Shown here: positions 14,835-23,366 of the stretch, in pieces | Position numbering within the stretch: position 1 is the stretch's first letter | Layout: each line of letters begins with the position of its first letter | Assembly: GCA_022844165.1 (NCBI GenBank) | Contig: JALHMH010000041.1 | Location: 1 to 39,481, forward strand | Source of the DNA: Lysobacterales bacterium | GTDB taxonomy: Bacteria > Pseudomonadota > Gammaproteobacteria > Xanthomonadales > SZUA-5 | DNA length: 39,481 bases | Reading direction: 5' to 3' | Notes under the pieces: model-generated | Databases searched by the model: none | What the model saw: the letters and a program-made list of their open reading frames with translations, nothing else | Told to the model about the DNA's origin: nothing | Translations under genes and position numbers: made by a program

Positions 14835-17800
14835 CTATGCCGCGCGACCACGCACCTGGCTCGGCGGAACGCCGTAACGCACCTTGAATGCTCGCGTAAA
14901 GCTCGACAGGCTTTCAAAGCCGCTGGCGTAAGCGATCTCGGATACATTGCCTGCGCCTTGTTCAAGCAGCCGGTGTCCGTGTGCCAAGCGAGTGTCGCGC
15001 AAGTAGTCGCTCGGGCTCTGGCCGAGCAGCTCTTTGCACTTGCGGAACAGCTGCGTTCGGTCGGCGTGCATGGCTTGCGACAGTTCTTCGATGCCGAATT
15101 GTGGTTCATGCAGATTCGCCACAATGCACTGGTCCAGGCGCTGCCGCCAACGTGTGTCTGGGGTCTCGATGGTCCCCGTGGGCGCAGCTGGCGCCGCGGC
15201 GGCGAGCCGATGCTGTAAGCGCCGCGCGTGCGCGACGATCGCCTCGCAGCGCGCCAGCAACTCGCTGGAATCAAAGGGTTTGGCAAGGTAATCGTTGGCG
15301 CCCGCCTGCAATCCAGCGACCGCGTGCTCGCTGCCCACTTTGGCCGTCAACAGCAAGATGCCGATCGCTTCGGTATCGGCGTGGCTGCGCAGACGCCTGG
15401 TCAACTCCACGCCATCGCAGCCAGGCATCATCACGTCGGAGACGATCAAATCCGGTAGCTCATCGCGCGCCCGTTGCCAGGCTTGATCGCCGTTCGCTGC
15501 CTCGATCACCTCGTAGCGATGACCGAGCACATCGCGCACGCGCAGACGCAGATCGTCGTGATCGTCGACGATCAGCACGCGCTCGCGCCCACTGCGCGCT
15601 TCGCCGTCGCTACCCTGTGGGTCGCGCCATGGCGCGACGCTTTTGTCTGTTCCGGGCAGCGTGCCATCCGTCTCCGGGGCGACGGTGTGATCGGTTCCCA
15701 ACAGCGTTCCCTCGGTCTCCTGCGCGACGCTTTGGCTGGTGATTTCCCGCGCCTTTTCTGCTGTCTCGTCGAACGCAACTGGCGAACCATCGCGCGGCGC
15801 ATCCGCAGAAGTCGGCGGGCTGCCGGGAACAGCTAACAGCGTCGCGCCATGGCGCGACCCACGGGTGTCGTCGGCGGCGACCGGCAGTCGCAACACAAAG
15901 CTGCTGCCGACCCCGAGCGTACTCGTCGCGGTCACCTCCCCTCCGTGCGCGAGCGCTATCTCACGCACCAGCGACAGCCCGATGCCATAACCACTGGCGC
16001 GGTCGCTGCCATCGGTTTGGAAAAAGCGATCGAAGACGTGGGGCAACGCGTCGGGTGCAATGCCGCGACCCTGATCGCGAACAGCGATGGACCAGACCTG
16101 TTCCTCGCGCGCCAGTGTCAGCTCAATGGCCGTACCGCGCGGCGAGTACTTTGCCGCATTGCTGATCAGGTTACTCAACGCGCGCTCGATCTGCAGCGGA
16201 TCGATGACACACGGTGCGCGATCGAAACCACCGCAGTCCACGCTCAATTGTTGGCCGAATCTCGCCACCAGCGGCGCGTTTTCGGCAGCGACATGTTGCA
16301 GCAACGGCAGCAGATCGTGCGTGGCCGAAGACAACGTCAACTGCCCCTGCTCCAGGCGATTGACATCCAGCAACTCGACGATCAAATCCAGCACGCGCCG
16401 CGCATTGCGCTGCGCCAATTGCAGCTGCCCACGCACGCGTTCCGAGAGTCGCTCGCGCGCGTCGCGCAGCAGATCGTCGATCGGGCCCAGGACCAAGGTC
16501 AGCGGTGTGCGGAACTCGTGGCCGACATTGATGAAGAACTGCGTCTTCAGGCGGTCGACAGCGAGCAGGCGTTCCGCTTGTTCGGCAAGTTGCAGGTTCT
16601 TATCGTGCAATTCCGTCGTTCGCGCGGCAACCGTGGCCTCAAGTTCAGTTTGGCGCATCAGCATTTGCCGTTGCCGACGACGAGCGCCGAGCCGGGCCGC
16701 CAGCGCCAGCGCACAGCCGGCGACGAGCGCGTACAACGCCAGCGCCCACCACTGCCGATACCAGGGCGGCGGTACCGAGAACGTCAGCAGTTCCGCTTGC
16801 GAAACCCGTCCCCAGGCATCTCTACCCTCCACTTGGAATGCGTAACGGCCCGGCGAGAGATCGGCAAACTCGAACTCGCTACGAGATGACCACGGCGAAA
16901 ACTCATCGCTGAATCCGGCCAGGCGAAAGCGCAGCGCATTTCCCTCCCGCCGTTGCATGGCCGGCAGCGCGAACTCGATTCGTACGCGCGAATTTGGCGA
17001 TGCCTGCCAACGCTTCAACGGCAGTGGCTCGCGAGTTCGATCGTCCCAAAGGCCAGTCAGAATCGGCGTGACCTGGGGAAGGTGACGGCGCTGCGCTGCC
17101 AGATCGATGCGCGCGACGCCATCGTATTTCAGCACCCACAGGATGTTCCCCTCGCGTTGGAAGTAGCGAACCAACATTTTCGGGTCGAGCGCCGCCAGCG
17201 GCGTCGCGTCCCATCGGAAGGTTTTGCCCTCGCGCCAGGCAACGCCCAGATGCGTAGGGCTCTGCATCCAGAGATGGCCTTCATCGTCTTCCACCAGCTC
17301 GTCGATCGGACCGGACCGCATATGCACAGGCAACTCTGCGGCAGGTACAAAACGACCACCCGTGGACAACCGGTAGACGCCATCGCGCGTTCCCGCCCAC
17401 AATGCATTCGGCCCTCGCCGCAAGAAGAATTGCCCAGCAGGCAGGCCGGTATCGGTCACCCACTCCGGTGCCAGCCATTGGCCATCGGGTCCTTTGCGCA
17501 TCCGCGAGAGCTGGCCGTTGTCGCGATGCATCCACAGCTCGTCGCTGCTCGCTTCGACCACATCGGTGAGCGCGTGTAGCGGCAAAGGCAGGGGCGTAAA
17601 CGTGGCCCCATCGGCACCGGCAGCCACCGCGGCGAGCTTGCCGCCGATCTGCGTATACATGAGGTCACGGTTCAGCCGGGAAGGCGATAGGTGGCCTGTT
17701 CCAGCGATCAGCAGAGGAGCACTCTCCAGATCGGAAAACTCGCGAAAGTCCGAGCCCATGGTGTAAAGGCGCGGGCCACGCACCATGACATAACCCACCT

Positions 17801-18950
17801 GCAAGTCGGCGGCAGGTTGGTATGGCCGGAACTGTGCCGGATCGACGCTGGTGTCGAGCGCCAGCATCCGGAACTGCGAGCTGATGAAAATACGGTCGCG
17901 CCAGCGCTCAAGGCTATTGACCCGGGCACTGCCGAACTCGGGCCCGTAAAAAGTGGTCGCGCTCGCTTGATCGATGCGCGTGATGGTGTTGGTCTGCGTG
18001 ACCCAAAGACCGCCCTGCCGATCTTCGGCGATGTCGATGACCGCGGTTTCGCGAAGTCCGGCCTTCTCGCCCAGGTGCTGGAGCGTTCGACCGTCGGCAT
18101 CGACGATGGTCACCGGACCGCGCTGGAAACCGAGCGCATAACGCCCGCCGCTGATCGCCTGAAAGGCGCTGGGCAGCTGACGTCGCCGTAAATCCTCTCC
18201 GTCGGCCCAGACACGGGTTCCTCGACCGCCAGCGAGCAAACTGGCGCGACCACCGAGCTGAATCGCAAGAAACCGCCCGTCCTCAAGCGGGTGGATGCCG
18301 ACCATCAGTTTCTGTTCGATATCTTCGACAGGCGCCAGAACGTCGAATGCGGGTGGCCCGCTTTCGCTGACTTTGAAGATGCCCTTACCGGACAGATACA
18401 GAACCAGCGTATTGCGATGCGACACCCAGCCGTTGGCGGGCGCCAACAATTCGACGACCGGCTCGGCCGTGTCGTCGGGGACGAACAGCAGCTTGGTCTG
18501 CGCCACGAACCAGATGCCGTGGCGCACATCGTCGTAGTTCTGCCCAAACACTTTGTTGAATTCGCGCATCGCCGGGGGCAGGCGCTCTTGCAGCGAATGC
18601 CAGCGGTAGCCGCCGTCCGGTCGCGGGACGAAGCAGCCGATTTCTCCCGGGTACCCGCCGCAGAACTCGCCCTTCGGAGTGCGCACCATGCGCAGGAAGC
18701 CCGTATTGCCGAGCGGATGTTCGTACAGGCGCCAGCGTGCGCCGTCGAAGATCGCCAGGCCCTTGGTGTTGGACACCGCGATGCGCCCGTCGTCGAGCGG
18801 CAGAACGTTACTGGAGCCCGGATGGCCGCCGAAGCTTGCAGGCCGATGGACTTCAATGGCGGGCCACCCCAACTCGCCGCCGGCCGCCGGCAGCGATCCG
18901 ATCAACAGCCAGAGGGCTGCAGCTAACGCCCGATAGACTTTCGACGTCAT
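14835..18950 (-). CDS. Hybrid sensor kinase/response regulator of HTCS type (Reg_prop, Y_Y_Y, HisKA, HATPase, REC, AraC)
   Basis: A complete two-component system in one chain of 1371 residues. A signal segment (MTSKVYRALAAALWLLIGSLPAAGG) leads to a periplasmic Reg_prop beta-propeller (about 30-640) and a Y_Y_Y domain (SPGRYAFQVEGRDAWG). One transmembrane helix follows (WWALALYALVAGCALALAARL), then HisKA with the phospho-His in VGHEFRTPLTL, and HATPase with GRGIAPDALPHVFDRFF and GYGIGLSLV. The receiver domain has phospho-acceptor Asp1172 (VSDVMMP) and Lys1224 (LAKPF), and an AraC HTH_18 ends the protein (1269-1368). Such proteins sense oligosaccharides and switch on polymer-use genes. The 94-residue linker before the receiver contains a translated repeat array (separate entry). 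I prefer the ATG at 18950 because it gives the signal segment. Confidence 0.93.
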   Translation of the reverse strand: MTSKVYRALAAALWLLIGSLPAAGGELGWPAIEVHRPASFGGHPGSSNVLPLDDGRIAVSNTKGLAIFDGARWRLYEHPLGNTGFLRMVRTPKGEFCGGYPGEIGCFVPRPDGGYRWHSLQERLPPAMREFNKVFGQNYDDVRHGIWFVAQTKLLFVPDDTAEPVVELLAPANGWVSHRNTLVLYLSGKGIFKVSESGPPAFDVLAPVEDIEQKLMVGIHPLEDGRFLAIQLGGRASLLAGGRGTRVWADGEDLRRRQLPSAFQAISGGRYALGFQRGPVTIVDADGRTLQHLGEKAGLRETAVIDIAEDRQGGLWVTQTNTITRIDQASATTFYGPEFGSARVNSLERWRDRIFISSQFRMLALDTSVDPAQFRPYQPAADLQVGYVMVRGPRLYTMGSDFREFSDLESAPLLIAGTGHLSPSRLNRDLMYTQIGGKLAAVAAGADGATFTPLPLPLHALTDVVEASSDELWMHRDNGQLSRMRKGPDGQWLAPEWVTDTGLPAGQFFLRRGPNALWAGTRDGVYRLSTGGRFVPAAELPVHMRSGPIDELVEDDEGHLWMQSPTHLGVAWREGKTFRWDATPLAALDPKMLVRYFQREGNILWVLKYDGVARIDLAAQRRHLPQVTPILTGLWDDRTREPLPLKRWQASPNSRVRIEFALPAMQRREGNALRFRLAGFSDEFSPWSSRSEFEFADLSPGRYAFQVEGRDAWGRVSQAELLTFSVPPPWYRQWWALALYALVAGCALALAARLGARRRQRQMLMRQTELEATVAARTTELHDKNLQLAEQAERLLAVDRLKTQFFINVGHEFRTPLTLVLGPIDDLLRDARERLSERVRGQLQLAQRNARRVLDLIVELLDVNRLEQGQLTLSSATHDLLPLLQHVAAENAPLVARFGQQLSVDCGGFDRAPCVIDPLQIERALSNLISNAAKYSPRGTAIELTLAREEQVWSIAVRDQGRGIAPDALPHVFDRFFQTDGSDRASGYGIGLSLVREIALAHGGEVTATSTLGVGSSFVLRLPVAADDTRGSRHGATLLAVPGSPPTSADAPRDGSPVAFDETAEKAREITSQSVAQETEGTLLGTDHTVAPETDGTLPGTDKSVAPWRDPQGSDGEARSGRERVLIVDDHDDLRLRVRDVLGHRYEVIEAANGDQAWQRARDELPDLIVSDVMMPGCDGVELTRRLRSHADTEAIGILLLTAKVGSEHAVAGLQAGANDYLAKPFDSSELLARCEAIVAHARRLQHRLAAAAPAAPTGTIETPDTRWRQRLDQCIVANLHEPQFGIEELSQAMHADRTQLFRKCKELLGQSPSDYLRDTRLAHGHRLLEQGAGNVSEIAYASGFESLSSFTRAFKVRYGVPPSQVRGRAA
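15621..15858. repeat. Palindromic repeat array inside the hybrid kinase gene
   Basis: An 18-bp perfect palindrome GTCGCGCCATGGCGCGAC occurs at 15621-15638 and 15841-15858. The flanks show these are ends of an inverted repeat of about 50 bases: GTGGG precedes and GCT, CTGTTCC and GGCAGC follow in both, read on opposite strands. Between them are further direct units of about 45 bases starting GCGACG at about 15632, 15677 and 15725. In protein these give the 15-residue units SVAQETEGTLLGTDH and TVAPETDGTLPGTDK plus SVAPWRDPQG; the inverted palindrome is read in another frame as SRHGAT. Confidence 0.8.
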
Positions 18951-19040
18951 GATGCGCGATTCCTCATCAGCGAGACCGACCAAACCGGGACGCCTCGAAG
19001 CCCGCCGCGATCCTTCGCGTTGCTGCAGGAGATTTACGAC

Positions 19041-19376
19041 TCAACATCGCACCGTATCCAAACACGCCTCCATCATCCGCTTCAAGCGCCGCGCCGTGGT
19101 CGGCATCGCCGTGCGCCAAAGTTTAGGGCCGAGCTGGATCAGCGATTCGCTACGATCGATGTCGGCCAGCCATAACGTAGGTCGGTGCGGATCGGCGTGG
19201 GGCGCATGATCGACGACGACCAGGTCTGCCACCAGCCGTTGACCGGCGGCGCGCACGATCACGCGCGCCTCCGGCCAATGCTGCACGAACCACTCGCGCA
19301 GATAGTCGCTCAACTCCGCGTCGAGCCCCACGAGCGCAATTCGCGGCGGCAGGTGTGCGGCGCCGCGAATCGTCAT
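19041..19376 (-). CDS. Small receiver-like protein, degenerate
   Basis: A 111-residue predicted protein upstream of the hybrid kinase gene, same strand, 90 bases apart. Its pattern suggests a reduced response-regulator receiver: PRIALVGLDAELSDYLREWF resembles beta-1/alpha-1, and ADLVVVDHAP places Asp56 where the phospho-acceptor would lie. However, the acidic pair of beta-1 is reduced to one Asp and the conserved Lys is not clear. I recognise no named family. The ATG at 19376 has no strong ribosome binding site; the frame stays open to 19481, overlapping the next gene's 3' end. Reality is supported by codon pattern and lack of another gene here. Confidence 0.5.
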   Translation of the reverse strand: MTIRGAAHLPPRIALVGLDAELSDYLREWFVQHWPEARVIVRAAGQRLVADLVVVDHAPHADPHRPTLWLADIDRSESLIQLGPKLWRTAMPTTARRLKRMMEACLDTVRC

Positions 19377-19429
19377 GGCGCTAACCACGGCATGCCCGAA
19401 ACAGCCCGCGTTGGCCTCCAGCACACGTT

Positions 19430-22400
19430 TCACTCGAAGCCATTGGCAAACACGGCATCCACCCGCGGCGCCACCAGGCAATTGGAGAACTCGCTGGTCG
19501 ATCCATCCGGCGCGGTGGCGGTTGCCGTGATGAAGCCGGCGATGGGTTGGGTGGTGATGGTGGCAGAGAAGTTCTCGCTGTTGCTCGCGAAGGACCGGAC
19601 CACGGAGCCCAGGTAGTTGTCGCCATGCCTCCCGTTGAACGAACCGCTGGCATCGGTGCAGAAGCTGCTGCGATAAAAGGCCAGGCGGTACTCCACCGGC
19701 GCGACGATGCCGGCGGGCACATCCAGCACGCCGTTGATCGTCGTGCTGGTTCCCACAGCCGTACCGTCGCTCAGCACGGGTGTGTTCTGGCCATCGTTGG
19801 GACCGGTGTCGATGTCGTTGAGGTCGTTCGGCGTGATGCCGTCTGGGCCGTTGCCGTTGCTCAGGTCGATCGCGGTGCTGCCGGTGTTTTGAATGAACAA
19901 ATTGGCATACAGTTGATTGAAGTCGGCGTTCGTGCCTCGGACCAGCACCGCCGTGTTGCTGAAGAAAAACCGATTCCTCAGTTCCGATTCACCGCCGACG
20001 TTGACCCCGCTGACATCAATCAACTCGATGTCCGTGGTGTTAACGGCGTTTTGACTGAAGTCCGGTGCGCGCCCGAACAGGTTGGTGCTCACGGTACTGC
20101 CGGTAGCCAAGTCGCGAATCAACAGCCCTGTGCTGTAGTTGCCGACGACATTGCGATCTGCCAGCGACGGACCGCCGAAGGTCAGCGGATCGCGCGCCAC
20201 CACCCCAACGCCACCACTGATGCTATTGCCCTCGGCACTGAAACCGAGCCAGCTGCCGCGAATTCGCAACGGGCCAGGACAGGACACCGCGGCGCCGCGG
20301 GCGATGGTCGCGATGCTGCCGCCATTCAATGCCAGCCCGCGCAGATCGACCAGGTCGCTGGTGCATGGACTCAGTGCCGTGAGCTGCGATCCTGCGCGAA
20401 TCTCGATCTTGATCACCGCGTCCGATTCGCTGGAATTGGCATTTGGCACGGCACCGATCTGGGTGTAACCATCGATGCTCAGTCCTTGGGTGATTTGCGG
20501 CAGAGAGGCGACCAAACTAATGACATGCGGCCCATCGCCCGGGATTGCAAAGCGAATCGCGTCGACTCCCGCTTGCGCATTCGCCAACGTGATCGCCTCG
20601 CGTAACGTGCAGGTGTTGCCGTCGCCGGTGGCATCGCATCCGCCATTGAGCGTGGTGCTGTCGCTGGCCGAATCTACAGCGATGCCCGGCGGTGGGTCGG
20701 TCACGGTGGTGCAGGCGCTGATCTCGCTGGTGCCGTCGGTGGTGGTGGCAGTGGCTGTGATCGTGGTGAAGACGCTGAGATCGAGATCGGTCAGCACTTG
20801 CGTGTCGAAACGATCACCGCTCAAAGGCTGCGTGTCCAGCAACTGCTCGCCAGGGCCGTGACCCGAACTATGGCAACTGGTGCTCGCATAGATGGCCAAC
20901 GTGAATTGGGAGGCGATCGTATCCAGGTCGCCGACCACGCGCAGTCCGTTGTCGGTGCGCTCGGCCAAAGTCAGCACGGGAAAGTTCTGCAGGTTGTTCG
21001 GGCCGATGTCGGTATCGCCCGGATCGTTCGGCGTCACGCCGTCAGCGCCGAGATCGACGGCGAGCTGAGCATGATTCGAGAACGTGTTGCCGCCGAAGAG
21101 ATTACCCAGCTCGGCGCCGCTGGCCACGCTGATGGCCCGCGGCAGGAAGCGAAATGCATTGGGCGCGAGCGTGCCAATGTTGACCGTATCTGTGGCAGAC
21201 GTTATGGAAACGCCCGTTCCCGATCCCAATGGAGTGGTGCCGGTCCGGTTCGCGCCGAACAGATTGTTATCGATTTGGCTCCCGCTTCCGACAGGACCGA
21301 GCGTAATGCCCGTGCCGCTGGCGACGATCAGGTTGCGGTCGGCCGGCGTGGTGCCGCCGACGCGGAGCGGGCCGCCGTTCGCCAACAAGCCAGTGGTATT
21401 CACAGCACCGGTGACCCCGTCAGTTGCGAGGCCGATGAAGTTGCCGACGATGTCTGAGGCTGAAAGTGAGCTCTTTTCGATGCCCACGCTAAAGCGCGTG
21501 ATCGACATGCCGCGGACGACGCTGGGCGCGTCTAATCGCAATCCTCGCGTACCGGCCGGTGCGCCGAATCCATCGATGCGGACACGGATGACGGCATTGC
21601 TGCCGATGCCCTCGGCCGTGTTAGGCGTGGCACCCGGTTGGGTGTAACCATCGATGGTCACGGTGCGCGAAATATCGGGTAACTGCGAGGTCGGCGAGAT
21701 GACGATTTCGCTGGTTCCGCTGAGCGGGGGAATCGCAAAATGGATACGCTGGAAGCTACCGCTGGCGGCAGCATTCGACACGATGATGGCGTCACGCAGC
21801 GAGCAATGCGCCGCGTTGCAGACACCATCTGCGGTATCGCTGGTGGTGTTGACGACCAGCGGTGGCGGATCGAGCGGAAAACACGCTGAGAACTCGCTGG
21901 TGCCAACACCGGCGCGTGTTGCCGTCATCGTGATCACGGTGCCCGGTGGCAGCGGGTCCGAGGTGTTTTGCGTGTAACTGAATGACTCGGTAGTCGATGA
22001 GAGGTTGCGGTTGGTCTGCCCCAGAATGCGCTCGCCCTCGCCGTGACCGCTGGGGTGGCAGGTACTGCTCGCGTACGTGGTCAGTTTGTAGGTCAACGAA
22101 CCGGGATGCCCCACGTCCAGCGTGCCGGTCATGGAAACGCCGCCCGTCACCCGCTGCGCAGCGCTGATCACCGGGAAGTTCTGCAAATCGTTGGCGCCGG
22201 TGTCGACGTCATTGATGTCGTTGAGCGTCACCCCGTCGAAATTGAGATCGATGCCGAGGGTAGCGCTGCTCCAGATCTGGTTCCGCGAAAAGTCGACGTT
22301 TCGCGAATCGGCGTTGCCCACGACCGCTCGTTGGTAATGCCTGACTTGGTTTGGTGCGACCACGCCAAAGTCCGCACTGGCCACGTTCGCCCCTGAAAAC

Positions 22401-23137
22401 AGAGCGGTGTTACCTCCGAACTGTCCCACGCCGCTCTTTCCGGTTCCGAACAAGTTGCCGTCGATAGTCGACCCGTTTGCCTCATCTCCGTTGAGGTTGA
22501 TGGCCACCAGATCACCTGCGAAGACATTTCGATCGGACAGATTGGCGCTACCGATGATGACAGGGCTAAGAGCGATCAAGCCGGCACCATTGGCAGCGAC
22601 GACCGCACCGGAGCTTGTCAGCCCCACGAAGTTTCCGTGGAACTGAGTGTTTCCAGCACCGCAGGTGCCACTGTTATTGACCCCAATACGCGCGGCGAAG
22701 TTGTCGAATCGGGTGATCGACAGCCCGCGAATGGTCACATTGGGCGCACAGACGGTCAGCCCAATCGCGGGCACCGCTCCCTGACCGTCGATTCGTATCC
22801 GCAGCACAGCATTGCTGACCGCTGGATCGTCATTGACCCGTGTGCCGCTCTGCGAATAGCCGTTGATCGTCAGCGGCTGAACAATGGTTGGCAGAGGTGT
22901 CGCCGGCGAAATGAGGAGTTCGCCACGCACTGGCAGCGAGATCGCAAAATTGATGGTGTCGGCCGCCGCGGTTGCGTTGGCCGCTGTGATTGCTTGACGC
23001 AAGGTGCAAACGCTTCCGCAGGTGCTGCCAGCGGTGTCGGCCGTGCTGGTGACGACAAACGTGGCGGCCCCGCAGGGTGCCGCCATGACGCATGCGGCGA
23101 CGATCACCAACAGCCATGCTGCGAATACCCGTTTCAT
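19430..23137 (-). CDS. Secreted CSLREA-domain beta-helix protein, three modules, FANGFE tail
   Basis: A 1235-residue exported protein. A signal peptide (MKRVFAAWLLVIVAACVMAAPCGAA) is followed by three tandem modules of about 400 residues. Each starts with a CSLREA motif: CTLRQAITAAN (44-54), CSLRDAI (445-451) and CTLREAITLAN (843-853). Each continues with an INGY/IDGYTQ segment, a right-handed beta-helix (GLSITRF, DRNV, NLFG strands) and an ending of the GTSEFSAC type. CSLREA proteins are large surface or extracellular proteins of unknown function, with pectate-lyase-like helices. The end is VDAVFANGFE. The ATG at 23137 has GGGAG seven bases upstream; the frame is open further upstream, but that part is not signal-like. 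Confidence 0.88.
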   Translation of the reverse strand: MKRVFAAWLLVIVAACVMAAPCGAATFVVTSTADTAGSTCGSVCTLRQAITAANATAAADTINFAISLPVRGELLISPATPLPTIVQPLTINGYSQSGTRVNDDPAVSNAVLRIRIDGQGAVPAIGLTVCAPNVTIRGLSITRFDNFAARIGVNNSGTCGAGNTQFHGNFVGLTSSGAVVAANGAGLIALSPVIIGSANLSDRNVFAGDLVAINLNGDEANGSTIDGNLFGTGKSGVGQFGGNTALFSGANVASADFGVVAPNQVRHYQRAVVGNADSRNVDFSRNQIWSSATLGIDLNFDGVTLNDINDVDTGANDLQNFPVISAAQRVTGGVSMTGTLDVGHPGSLTYKLTTYASSTCHPSGHGEGERILGQTNRNLSSTTESFSYTQNTSDPLPPGTVITMTATRAGVGTSEFSACFPLDPPPLVVNTTSDTADGVCNAAHCSLRDAIIVSNAAASGSFQRIHFAIPPLSGTSEIVISPTSQLPDISRTVTIDGYTQPGATPNTAEGIGSNAVIRVRIDGFGAPAGTRGLRLDAPSVVRGMSITRFSVGIEKSSLSASDIVGNFIGLATDGVTGAVNTTGLLANGGPLRVGGTTPADRNLIVASGTGITLGPVGSGSQIDNNLFGANRTGTTPLGSGTGVSITSATDTVNIGTLAPNAFRFLPRAISVASGAELGNLFGGNTFSNHAQLAVDLGADGVTPNDPGDTDIGPNNLQNFPVLTLAERTDNGLRVVGDLDTIASQFTLAIYASTSCHSSGHGPGEQLLDTQPLSGDRFDTQVLTDLDLSVFTTITATATTTDGTSEISACTTVTDPPPGIAVDSASDSTTLNGGCDATGDGNTCTLREAITLANAQAGVDAIRFAIPGDGPHVISLVASLPQITQGLSIDGYTQIGAVPNANSSESDAVIKIEIRAGSQLTALSPCTSDLVDLRGLALNGGSIATIARGAAVSCPGPLRIRGSWLGFSAEGNSISGGVGVVARDPLTFGGPSLADRNVVGNYSTGLLIRDLATGSTVSTNLFGRAPDFSQNAVNTTDIELIDVSGVNVGGESELRNRFFFSNTAVLVRGTNADFNQLYANLFIQNTGSTAIDLSNGNGPDGITPNDLNDIDTGPNDGQNTPVLSDGTAVGTSTTINGVLDVPAGIVAPVEYRLAFYRSSFCTDASGSFNGRHGDNYLGSVVRSFASNSENFSATITTQPIAGFITATATAPDGSTSEFSNCLVAPRVDAVFANGFE

Positions 23138-23204
23138 GAATTGCTCCCAGGTCAGGCCACATTCGGCGAGTTGTGTACAGGCTGGCAGCGCCGAGTCGCC
23201 CTCG

Positions 23205-23240
23205 TTTGACGCCAGGTTGTGGGGCTTTGACGCCACGTTG
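23205..23240. promoter_or_regulatory. Direct repeat, possible operator in a divergent promoter region
   Basis: Two 15-bp copies, TTTGACGCCAGGTTG (23205-23219) and TTTGACGCCACGTTG (23226-23240), differ at one base and start 21 bases apart, exactly two helical turns. They lie in the 229-bp divergent gap (23138-23366) between the CSLREA gene and the secreted protein gene. The spacing suits binding of a dimer or two monomers on one DNA face. No regulator can be named. Confidence 0.4.
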
Positions 23241-23366
23241 CGAGCCGTTATCGACGCATCCGCGCGGCAAACAGCCGCAACCTCGTGCGCTACGCGCGTC
23301 GCGCAAAGCCGGGACAGTACGGCCACCGACGCCAATCGCGCTCGGACCGACTGCAAAGGAGCGACC

